The position numbers and the translations under genes are program-made. From CAYLYP01 sp964387795 (GTDB lineage: Bacteria > Bacteroidota > Bacteroidia > Bacteroidales > UBA7960), in NCBI GenBank assembly GCA_964387795.1, contig CAYLYP010000096.1, forward strand, positions 1 to 10,986: a stretch of DNA of 10,986 nt, in the 5' to 3' direction. The notes under the pieces are model-generated. The model saw only the letters and a program-made list of their open reading frames with translations. It ran no database searches and was not told where the DNA came from. This document shows, piece after piece, positions 1 to 5,867 of the stretch. Every line of letters begins with the position of its first letter. Position 1 is the stretch's first letter.

Positions 1-119
1 CGGGTAATGGGAGCAGCGCCACTAACACCATTAAGCAATCCGTCCCAAAATTCCGGAACGGTATTGCCTATTGGGGTAAGAGCGCCTAGTCCTGTTACGA
101 CTACTCTTTTTAGCTTCAT
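1..119 (-). CDS. fabF: Beta-ketoacyl-ACP synthase II (FabF), N-terminal fragment
   Basis: This is the first 39 codons of a gene that continues past the left edge of the window. The peptide begins MKLKRVVVTGLGALTPIG, the typical N-terminus of FabF-type condensing enzymes, with VVVTGLG followed by TPIG and then EFWDGLLNGVSG. FabF condenses malonyl-ACP with a growing acyl-ACP in the cytoplasm during fatty acid elongation. The catalytic Cys-His-His residues lie outside the window, so activity cannot be judged. The start lies 19 nt after the acpP stop codon on the same strand, which suggests co-transcription with the gene for its carrier protein. No Shine-Dalgarno sequence is visible before the ATG. 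The family is secure. The choice of FabF over FabB rests partly on the acpP linkage. Confidence 0.93.
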   Translation of the reverse strand, partial: MKLKRVVVTGLGALTPIGNTVPEFWDGLLNGVSGAAPIT

Positions 120-138
120 CTAAAAGATAAACTGGTTG

Positions 139-375
139 TTACTTGTTGTTGTTTTCAATATAAGCTATTGCATCACCTACAGTGCCGATTTTTTCAGCCT
201 GATCATCAGGAATTGCAATATTGAATTCTTTTTCAAATTCCATAATGAGTTCAACAGTATCCAGTGAATCAGCTCCCAAATCATTGGTGAAGCTTGCTTC
301 TGGTGTAACTTCTTTTTCATCTACTCCTAGCTTATCTACAATGATAGCTTTTACTCTTGTTGCAATGTCAGACAT
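139..375 (-). CDS. acpP: Acyl carrier protein
   Basis: This 78-residue acidic protein has the length and fold signature of a type II fatty acid synthase acyl carrier protein. The motif GADSLDTVE places the phosphopantetheine-carrying serine at residue 37, and the later helices (MEFEKEFNIAIPDDQA, then IGTVGDAIAYI) match the family closely. The holo-protein carries acyl intermediates as thioesters between FabF, FabG, FabZ, FabI and acyltransferases in the cytoplasm. It is first in a minus-strand unit with fabF 19 nt downstream. A strong purine-rich ribosome binding site lies just upstream of the ATG, which fits the very high expression expected of this protein. The start is unambiguous. No unusual residues are seen. 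Confidence 0.98.
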   Translation of the reverse strand: MSDIATRVKAIIVDKLGVDEKEVTPEASFTNDLGADSLDTVELIMEFEKEFNIAIPDDQAEKIGTVGDAIAYIENNNK

Positions 376-705
376 GTTATTCTCCTTTTTGGTTTAACAG
401 GATGCAAAGAAAAATATTAAATCAATTAAAACCAACTTTTTTCCTTTCTAAATTCATTTCAAATTCATAATAATCTCATTATCATTCTATAATCATCACC
501 TAAAACCTTAGTTTAATGCCTCCTTTTCTTAACTCAATCTTTTTTTTTAATCTTTTATTCAGCTAAATTTTTTAACTGAAAAGCAGTCTTTTTATTTTTT
601 TCATGCCAAAGTGTTTCAAATATTCATAAAAAAACCAATATTTCACGTTTTTTCACATCTCAGATAAGAAAACGTCATTTCAAAGCAGGATTGAATGAAA
701 AAATG
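376..705. other. AT-rich divergent intergenic region, no gene seen
   Basis: This spacer between acpP (minus) and purN (plus) is very AT-rich, with many T runs and no convincing reading frame. It should hold the acpP promoter. A weak candidate on the minus strand is GTTG (433-436), a 20-nt spacer, then TTTCTTTG (405-412). This matches the Bacteroidota layout TTTG-N20-TAnnTTTG with one mismatch in each box. An imperfect hairpin lies at 558-580 (TTCAG and CTGAA arms around TAAA/TTTA, with a 3-nt loop), but no U tract follows it directly. A 7-bp inverted repeat (ACGTTTT at 645-651 and AAAACGT at 669-675) lies just before purN. I cannot assign a function to either. The spacer is long for a simple divergent promoter, so a small RNA is possible but unsupported. 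Confidence 0.5.
381..387 (-). promoter_or_regulatory. Strong Shine-Dalgarno site of acpP
   Basis: On the minus strand the sequence AAGGAGA lies 5 nt before the acpP ATG, a near-perfect complement to the 16S rRNA 3' end. The other starts inspected here (fabF, purN, the three secreted-protein genes and the signalling genes) show no comparable motif, as is common in Bacteroidota, so this site stands out. Confidence 0.75.
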
Positions 706-713
706 TATTTTTG
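706..713 (+). promoter_or_regulatory. Candidate purN promoter (-7 box)
   Basis: TATTTTTG is an exact match to the Bacteroidota -7 consensus TAnnTTTG, ending 12 nt before the purN ATG. No TTTG-like -33 box is seen at 19-21 nt spacing. If the box is used, transcription would begin only about 5-10 nt before the ATG, giving a nearly leaderless mRNA. Exact matches arise by chance in such AT-rich DNA, so support is modest. Confidence 0.4.
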
Positions 714-725
714 ACAAAAAAAACC

Positions 726-1313
726 ATGAGCTTTTCATCTGTCCGAATAGCCATTTTTGCCTCCGGTAATGGGAGCAATGCACAGGCAATAATAAACTAC
801 TTTTCAGGCCACCCCAAAATTTCAGTAAGCCTGATTGTTTCAAACAAAGCAGATGCTTTTGTTTTAAGCAGGGCAAAAGAAGCCGGGATTCCCTCACTCC
901 TCTTCACCTATCAGGATTTCAAATCGGGCAATAAAGTCCTTGATACTTTAAATGAATTCAACATCGATTTTATTGTATTGGCAGGTTTTTTGCTCAAGGT
1001 TCCGCATATCATTATTGACAAGTATCCCCAAAAAATCCTTAATATCCATCCGGCATTACTCCCAAAGTTTGGGGGCAAAGGGATGTTTGGTTCCCATGTT
1101 CATGAAGCTGTGCTGGCTGAAAAAGAAAAAGAAAGTGGCATTACAATACATTTTGTTAATAATGAATACGACAAAGGGGATATACTTTTCCAGGCAAGAT
1201 GCCCGGTAATGCCAGATGACACACCCGAAACGCTTGCCTCAAGGATACACACCTTAGAGCATAAGCATTTCCCGGCGATAATCGAAAAAGTTATAACAGG
1301 TCAAATGTCATAA
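726..1313 (+). CDS. purN: Phosphoribosylglycinamide formyltransferase (GAR transformylase)
   Basis: The 195-residue product transfers a formyl group from 10-formyl-tetrahydrofolate to glycinamide ribonucleotide, the third step of de novo purine synthesis, in the cytoplasm. The N-terminal SGNGSN motif (residues 13-18) contacts the substrate phosphate. NIHPALLPKF holds Asn106 and His108, at the same numbering as the E. coli catalytic pair. YDKGDILFQ supplies the catalytic aspartate at about residue 149. The insert GGKGMFGSHVHEAVL replaces the shorter E. coli segment and is a form I recall from Bacteroidota. A TTG at 711 would add five residues (MTKKT), but it lies inside the candidate -7 box, so I chose the ATG at 726. 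The gene diverges from acpP and ends 106 nt from the convergent 459-aa secreted-protein gene. No clear terminator is seen in that gap. Confidence 0.95.
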   Translation: MSFSSVRIAIFASGNGSNAQAIINYFSGHPKISVSLIVSNKADAFVLSRAKEAGIPSLLFTYQDFKSGNKVLDTLNEFNIDFIVLAGFLLKVPHIIIDKYPQKILNIHPALLPKFGGKGMFGSHVHEAVLAEKEKESGITIHFVNNEYDKGDILFQARCPVMPDDTPETLASRIHTLEHKHFPAIIEKVITGQMS

Positions 1314-1419
1314 ACCATTGACAAGCTGATAACTCATTTGATGCAATCGTCTGATGCAGCAAAGTTTTGGCCGTAGTTGAGAAATAATTTTAAAAGGATT
1401 ATCAACACATTAAACCAAA

Positions 1420-2799
1420 TTATCTGGCAATAATCAGTTTCTCTGTTTGCCTGTATGCCTGACCTTTAATCTCAACCAAATAGAGCCCTGCAGGGAATCC
1501 AGCAATGTTTAGTTCGGCAATAGAACCAATTGAAGAAAAATCAGCCCTCATAGACCTTAGCAGTTTTCCATCAGGATGATATACCGAAATATCGTATTCT
1601 CCTTTCATTTGTTTTGTAGGCTTAACATAAAGGTTTTCGGAGGTGGGATTTGGGAAAAGCATGCAAAAACTATCTTCAGTATATTGTATATTACCAACTG
1701 AACTTTTGGTCAGGCGCACTGCCTGCAATAATTCCCTGGTATTTCTGTTTTGGACAAAAGCAATAACACTAAGCTCATCCTGATTAAGGTTTTCAACATC
1801 AGAATCAAATTTTGAATAAAACTCTTTGACCTCACCTGCAGGCAATAAAGGGATTTCAAATCCTTCAGGGCCTGAAATAAAACTTCGCATTACATAATAA
1901 AATACTGAATCACCATTAGAGCCGGGCGGCTCAGGGAAAGAAACATGTTCCTCCAATAATACTACAAACAGCCTGACATCAGGATTATTGATTTCAATGG
2001 ATGAACTTAATAAAATATTAACTGTTGACCTCTCATCATCAAATGCATAATAACCCTGAATATGAAACGGGGTTTTTTTCTGAAGTTCCAGATCAATTAT
2101 CTGCTGGTTTAGGTCAAGGGCATATCCGAAGAATATTTCCGGAAGCACAGCATAAGGGGTTCCGGTAACATTATAGTAATCAGCCCTGCTTTTTGTGTCT
2201 TTTGGATTGTAAACAGACAAAGGACTGTTTTCATGTAGTTGCGGGTGATAAAGCAATGCCGTAAGTCTGTCATAGTTCGCATCAATGAGGTTTTTAATGA
2301 GTTGCCCGGCAACAACACAACTTCCACAATTGATACTTGAAAAGCTTTCAATAAGGCCATTCTTTGGATACATATCCGGATAAAATTCCAAAACACGTGA
2401 TAATGTATCCGAACCCGGAATGCCAAACCCTTCACCATTGACGTTTGTAATCCATACCTTTAATGGGACCTGTCCCTGTACATCAGGAGTCCAGTATTGC
2501 CCGGGCAGAAAATAATAAGGTTCATACGGCAGCAGGTTCATCCCTGAGAAAGAGGTGGTATATGTTTCAGAACCATTAATGCTCCAATTAAGGTCAAATG
2601 ACTGTAATCCGGCTGAAAGAAGTGAATATGCCCATCCCCCCGGGCTAAAATCTTCATCAGTTGAATTATAAGTGCCAATAGAAAGCCCTGAAATAACCAT
2701 TTTTGAATCCTTTTCAACAGCATTTGAAACAACTGCCATTAAGAAAGTTAAAGAAACAAAAATAGTGTTACGGATTATGGTTTTTATATTAAATTGCAT
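1420..2799 (-). CDS. Omp28-like secreted thioredoxin-fold protein with T9SS sorting domain
   Basis: This 459-residue protein starts with a Sec signal peptide (basic IKTIIR, then a hydrophobic stretch to about residue 25). A beta-rich region (about 35-145) precedes a thioredoxin-like domain opening with LIESFSSINCGSC. The CxxC pair is Cys158 and Cys161, and GTPYAV near residues 213-218 looks like the cis-proline loop. This arrangement matches the Omp28-related family of Bacteroidota. The last 80 or so residues form a type A T9SS C-terminal domain: FPNPTSENLYV (382-392), the HPDGKLL turn, FPAGLYLVEI and a basic end. The protein should cross the outer membrane through a T9SS and be released or anchored at the surface. 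Its substrate is unknown. A lone Cys379 sits at the edge of the sorting domain. It is divergent from the 243-aa cargo gene. On the minus strand a one-mismatch -7 box (TAACATTG, 2810-2817) lies 10 nt before its ATG. Redox activity is inferred from CxxC only. Confidence 0.85.
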   Translation of the reverse strand: MQFNIKTIIRNTIFVSLTFLMAVVSNAVEKDSKMVISGLSIGTYNSTDEDFSPGGWAYSLLSAGLQSFDLNWSINGSETYTTSFSGMNLLPYEPYYFLPGQYWTPDVQGQVPLKVWITNVNGEGFGIPGSDTLSRVLEFYPDMYPKNGLIESFSSINCGSCVVAGQLIKNLIDANYDRLTALLYHPQLHENSPLSVYNPKDTKSRADYYNVTGTPYAVLPEIFFGYALDLNQQIIDLELQKKTPFHIQGYYAFDDERSTVNILLSSSIEINNPDVRLFVVLLEEHVSFPEPPGSNGDSVFYYVMRSFISGPEGFEIPLLPAGEVKEFYSKFDSDVENLNQDELSVIAFVQNRNTRELLQAVRLTKSSVGNIQYTEDSFCMLFPNPTSENLYVKPTKQMKGEYDISVYHPDGKLLRSMRADFSSIGSIAELNIAGFPAGLYLVEIKGQAYRQTEKLIIAR

Positions 2800-2871
2800 A
2801 CAGAAAGCACAATGTTAAAATGTGTTTTGAAAGAATTTTAAAAACAAGTAATAGCGAAACATATAAATTTA

Positions 2872-2879
2872 TATATTTG
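2872..2879 (+). promoter_or_regulatory. Candidate promoter of the 243-aa secreted-protein gene (-7 box)
   Basis: TATATTTG matches TAnnTTTG exactly and lies 45 nt before the ATG at 2925, which would give a leader of about 40 nt. No -33 TTTG is found at the expected spacing. The position supports starting the gene at 2925 rather than at the in-frame ATG at 2820 upstream of the box. Confidence 0.45.
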
Positions 2880-2924
2880 TTCGCTCGTTTCAAAATTAAA
2901 CCAAAAGCATTAAATAACAGTACT

Positions 2925-3656
2925 ATGAAAAGAATATTTTTACTTTTTTTCTTTCTCGGGACTTTTTTCTCAATTAACGCGCAGTCGATTCAACTTAAAG
3001 ACCATGATGGGAACAACATCACCAACACTGTAGTAAACTATAGCGATATTGCCAGCGCAACATTGAAGTATAATATTTTAATCTCCAATGTTGGGTCAGG
3101 AAGGATTGGCGTTATGTTTAAAAAAATCGAGGTGGATATCCTTGAAGGAAGCACCAATTCGTTTTGTTTTGCAGGTTCATGCTACCCACCCTTTTCTTAT
3201 GTTTCATCAGATGCATTGAATATTGAAGAAGGTGAAACAAGTGCCTATGGAGATTGCTACGGAGAATACAGCACCAATGGGATAGTTGGCCAAAGCACAA
3301 TTACTTATGTGGTTTTTGCTTCAGGTAATGAAAATGATTCTGCCTATGTGACAGTAAATTATCAAACCACCCCCGTTTCTGTTCCTAACTTTCAGTCTCA
3401 GGAGAAAATCAGTTTTTCTAATGCATGGCCAAACCCTGCAACATCAACTACATCTTTTAATTACCAGCTACCTTCAGATGGTGGCCTGTTTATTCTAAGG
3501 AGCATAACTGGTGCAGTTATTAAAGAAGAACATATAAGCGGACTACAAGGCCGTTATACCCTTAATGTTTCTGATCTGCCCGAAGGAATATATATTTATT
3601 CAGTTATTGCAGACCAAAAAGTCGTAACAACTAAAAAACTTGTTGTTAAAAAGTAA
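2925..3656 (+). CDS. Small secreted protein with T9SS sorting domain, function unknown
   Basis: The 243-residue product has a strong signal peptide (MKRIFLLFFFLGTFFSINAQ), a single beta-rich domain at about 21-155 and a T9SS type A sorting domain at about 160-243 (AWPNPATSTTSF, the TGAVIKEE turn, LPEGIYIYSV, terminal KKLVVKK). The middle contains NSFCFAGSCYPP (Cys81 and Cys86) followed by GDCYGEYSTNGIVGQS (Cys111). This resembles a pattern I recall from many uncharacterised Bacteroidota cargo proteins, with FCWxxCYPP, then an HYxPxG stretch and a DSAxVxVxY end. Here the His-Tyr position appears to be replaced by a Cys-Tyr. An upstream in-frame ATG at 2820 would bury the signal peptide behind 35 residues and lies before the -7 box, so I rejected it. 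The gene has its own candidate promoter and terminator. No enzymatic motif is seen. Confidence 0.82.
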   Translation: MKRIFLLFFFLGTFFSINAQSIQLKDHDGNNITNTVVNYSDIASATLKYNILISNVGSGRIGVMFKKIEVDILEGSTNSFCFAGSCYPPFSYVSSDALNIEEGETSAYGDCYGEYSTNGIVGQSTITYVVFASGNENDSAYVTVNYQTTPVSVPNFQSQEKISFSNAWPNPATSTTSFNYQLPSDGGLFILRSITGAVIKEEHISGLQGRYTLNVSDLPEGIYIYSVIADQKVVTTKKLVVKK

Positions 3657-3675
3657 TTCTTCCGGATTTTACTTG

Positions 3676-3713
3676 AAAAAAAGCCTGTTTTTTTTAAAAA
3701 CAGGCTTTTTTTT
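3676..3713 (+). terminator. Rho-independent terminator after the 243-aa secreted-protein gene
   Basis: A 17-bp perfect inverted repeat (3676-3692 and 3696-3712, core AAGCCTG/CAGGCTT, 3-nt loop) ends in a run of eight T. The A run on the 5' side makes it potentially bidirectional. It lies 20 nt after the stop codon and separates this gene from the 599-aa gene. Confidence 0.93.
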
Positions 3714-3718
3714 ACCTA

Positions 3719-3754
3719 TAATTTTGTAAATTTATTTAATAAGTTATACTTTTA
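3719..3754 (+). promoter_or_regulatory. Candidate promoter region of the 599-aa secreted-protein gene
   Basis: Two overlapping readings are possible. TAATTTTG at 3719-3726 is an exact TAnnTTTG -7 box. Alternatively, TTTG at 3723-3726 serves as the -33 box, with TACTTTTA (one mismatch to the -7 box) at 3747-3754 after exactly 20 nt. The second reading has both boxes at the known spacing and would give a leader of about 80 nt. Confidence 0.45.
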
Positions 3755-3839
3755 CAGCCAACACATATACAAATGTAAATGTGTCTAGGAAAATTATTTA
3801 AAAGCCAATCTTCCAATTATTTAACCAAACAACAAAACG

Positions 3840-5639
3840 ATGAAAAGAAGTTTTACCTTACTTGCTTTTGTACTACTTTTCAGTATGTTACAATTTAAAG
3901 TAGCGTTTTCACAAAAAGGGAACCTGCCTGTATTTTTAACCCAATTAAGCGTTCCTGAGTTTTTCACTGAAGAAATTGCTGTTAGCGGAGAATTACAAAA
4001 CACTGGCAACGCTACTGTTTATTCAATGACATTGAATTTCCAGGCAGATAACCAAAGCCTTGTAGCCCAGGATTTTGATGGTATCGTTATTAAACCTGGT
4101 GAATTTTATAAGTTTGAGTTTTCATCAAAACTAAAACTTGCTGTTGGTTCCTATAATCTTAAAGTATGGGCATCCAAAATCAATGGAGCCGAAGTTGATT
4201 TAAGTTTACCCGGTCTTGCTATTGAACAACGCATAGGCGTTCCTTCAAAAACAATACAACGCCGTCCTCTATTTGAAGAATTCACAAGTTCAACCTGTCC
4301 GCCTTGTGCTTCTTTTAATAACAGCTTCTTTAATAATTTTACAACTACCAATGCCGACCAGATTACTCTGGTTAAATACCAAATGAACTGGCCCGGCTCA
4401 GGTGACCCTTATTATACTGCCGAAGGTGGTGTAAGACGTAACTATTATGGGGTTCAGGGTGTCCCTGAATTACGTGTTGACGGGGTGGGAGTTCAAACAA
4501 CCAGCTCTGCTGTAAATAACGCTTTTAACCAACATTTGGCAAATAGCTCCTTTGTAGAAGTAGAAGGCTTCCATAAGTTGAATGGCACCACCATTGAAGT
4601 AGTTGCCAACTTTGAGCCTTATATGGATTATACAAACATAAGGGGACATATCGTTGTATTCGAAAACGAAACCCGTGATAATGTGGGTGGCAATGGAGAA
4701 ACATCATTTAAACATGTAATGATGAAAATGATCCCTAATGCCCAGGGAACAAACCTTAATCTTACCAACGGACAGTTATACCAAATCCACCAGACAATTG
4801 ACTTACAAGGCACCCACATTGAAGATTTTGGAGATTTAGGGGTAGCCATTTTCCTTCAAAATTCAACTTCAAAAGAAGTCCTGCAATCAAATTATTCAGA
4901 AGAGATGGATGTTGAATATTTGACTGTTCATGTTACAAAAACCGGTGAAGGCCCTTCTAACCTTCCTGCAGGGACACTGTACTTCCAGGCTGGAGATACT
5001 ATTCACTTAAATGCTTCATCAAATGAAGAGTGGGAGTTTGTTAAATGGATTGTTGACGGACAGGAAATTACTGATACCAGTTATGAATTTGTCTTAAATG
5101 CAAATGCTGAAGTAGAAGCTGTTTATAATGAGATTTTCCAGATGTTTTCTGTTCAGGTTTCTGTTGTTGGTGAAGGCTCTGTTGACCCTGCTCCCGGAAC
5201 CCACTCTTTTGTGGAAGGTTCTCAGATAACTTTCACTGCTACTCCTTCTGTTGAAAACTGGGTGTTCCAAAAATGGACTGTTAATGGTGTTAATAACACA
5301 AACAACCCTCTTGTCAAAAACATAAACAACAACCTTGAAATCGTTTGCTACTTCCAAAATGTTGAAGCTATTCCTGAAATCCAGGGAAATATTGAAATGT
5401 CTGTTTTCCCAAATCCCAGCACCGGTTTACTAACCGCTTCTTTTGGAAACGCATACAAAAAAACCCAGTTCAGGATTATCAATACTCAGGGTCAACTTGT
5501 CATGGAATCTGTAATTGATGCTGCCAATAACGGTGCAGAAATTTCATTTGACCTGAACAACTTACCCAATGGAATTTACTTCCTTCAGGTTAATACTGAT
5601 GATAAATCAGGCGTTTATAAAATCTCCCTTAATAAATAA
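3840..5639 (+). CDS. Omp28-like secreted thioredoxin-fold protein with two InlB-type repeats and T9SS sorting domain
   Basis: This 599-residue protein has four parts. A signal peptide ends near residue 25 (hydrophobic LLAFVLLFSML, then VAFSQ). A beta domain resembling a CARDB or Ig-like module covers about 28-125 (VSGELQNTGNATVYSMTLNF). An Omp28/thioredoxin-like region covers about 140-355, with RRPLFEEFTSSTCPPC giving Cys153 and Cys156, and GVPELRVDG as the probable cis-proline loop. Two related repeats follow at about 361-429 and 436-505. Both follow VxVxxxGEG, then PxGTxxFxxGxxI, then an aromatic-rich W(E/V)FxKW core and a closing VxAxY-like strand, which is the Listeria-Bacteroides (InlB B-repeat-like) pattern. 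A T9SS type A domain ends the protein (VFPNPSTGLLTASF, LPNGIYFLQV, terminal KISLNK). The protein is expected at the cell surface or released. The repeats may be spacers or adhesive modules. A lone Cys503 lies in repeat 2. It is related to the 459-aa protein but longer. Substrate and redox activity are unknown. Confidence 0.87.
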   Translation: MKRSFTLLAFVLLFSMLQFKVAFSQKGNLPVFLTQLSVPEFFTEEIAVSGELQNTGNATVYSMTLNFQADNQSLVAQDFDGIVIKPGEFYKFEFSSKLKLAVGSYNLKVWASKINGAEVDLSLPGLAIEQRIGVPSKTIQRRPLFEEFTSSTCPPCASFNNSFFNNFTTTNADQITLVKYQMNWPGSGDPYYTAEGGVRRNYYGVQGVPELRVDGVGVQTTSSAVNNAFNQHLANSSFVEVEGFHKLNGTTIEVVANFEPYMDYTNIRGHIVVFENETRDNVGGNGETSFKHVMMKMIPNAQGTNLNLTNGQLYQIHQTIDLQGTHIEDFGDLGVAIFLQNSTSKEVLQSNYSEEMDVEYLTVHVTKTGEGPSNLPAGTLYFQAGDTIHLNASSNEEWEFVKWIVDGQEITDTSYEFVLNANAEVEAVYNEIFQMFSVQVSVVGEGSVDPAPGTHSFVEGSQITFTATPSVENWVFQKWTVNGVNNTNNPLVKNINNNLEIVCYFQNVEAIPEIQGNIEMSVFPNPSTGLLTASFGNAYKKTQFRIINTQGQLVMESVIDAANNGAEISFDLNNLPNGIYFLQVNTDDKSGVYKISLNK

Positions 5640-5663
5640 GCGCCCCTTATCCTATTTCTTATT

Positions 5664-5701
5664 AAAAAGCAGGTCTGGTTGAACCAGGCCTGCTTTTTTT
5701 T
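5664..5701 (+). terminator. Rho-independent terminator after the 599-aa secreted-protein gene
   Basis: A 12-bp GC-rich stem (GCAGGTCTGGT-type arm at 5669-5680, partner at 5682-5693, one G-T wobble, tight TGA-type loop) is flanked by A's on the left and followed by eight T. It starts 24 nt after the stop codon and insulates the kinase cassette from the secreted-protein cluster. Confidence 0.94.
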
Positions 5702-5828
5702 ATTTGATAACGCTATTCAGCCAACCACATAAAAAATAATTTAGAAAAAGTAATCAAATAATTTTAATATATCGTTATTTTGTTTTATTTTGTATGATAT
5801 TAATAAAGTTTTCGCACATAAGTTCCTA

Positions 5829-5836
5829 TATGTTTG
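5829..5836 (+). promoter_or_regulatory. Candidate promoter of the kinase cassette (-7 box)
   Basis: TATGTTTG matches TAnnTTTG exactly and lies 31 nt before the kinase ATG, giving a predicted leader of about 25 nt. It also overlaps one arm of a 5-bp inverted repeat (ACATA/TATGT). No good -33 box is seen at 19-21 nt. The preceding terminator implies that a promoter must lie in 5702-5867. Confidence 0.45.
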
Positions 5837-5867
5837 AAAAATAAGTCTACAAATAAAAAAATATCAA

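Noticed and set aside
558..580. Hairpin as an intrinsic terminator
   Set aside because: No T run follows directly, the stem is AT-rich, and a terminator is not expected between divergent genes.
711..725. TTG as the purN start, adding MTKKT
   Set aside because: It lies inside an exact -7 promoter box and has no ribosome binding site, while the ATG at 726 gives catalytic-residue numbering matching E. coli PurN (Asn106, His108).
643..897. Minus-strand open frame overlapping the purN 5' end
   Set aside because: The product is low-complexity and overlaps a certain purN coding region. It is a shadow frame.
1340..1375. Possible terminator between the convergent purN and 459-aa genes (TTTG/CAAA and TGCA pairs)
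   Set aside because: The stem is short and broken by an A-G mismatch, with a 9-nt loop and no proper T tract.
2820..2924. ATG at 2820 as start of the 243-aa secreted-protein gene
   Set aside because: It would place 35 residues before a clear signal peptide and lies upstream of an exact -7 box. The ATG at 2925 gives a normal Sec signal.
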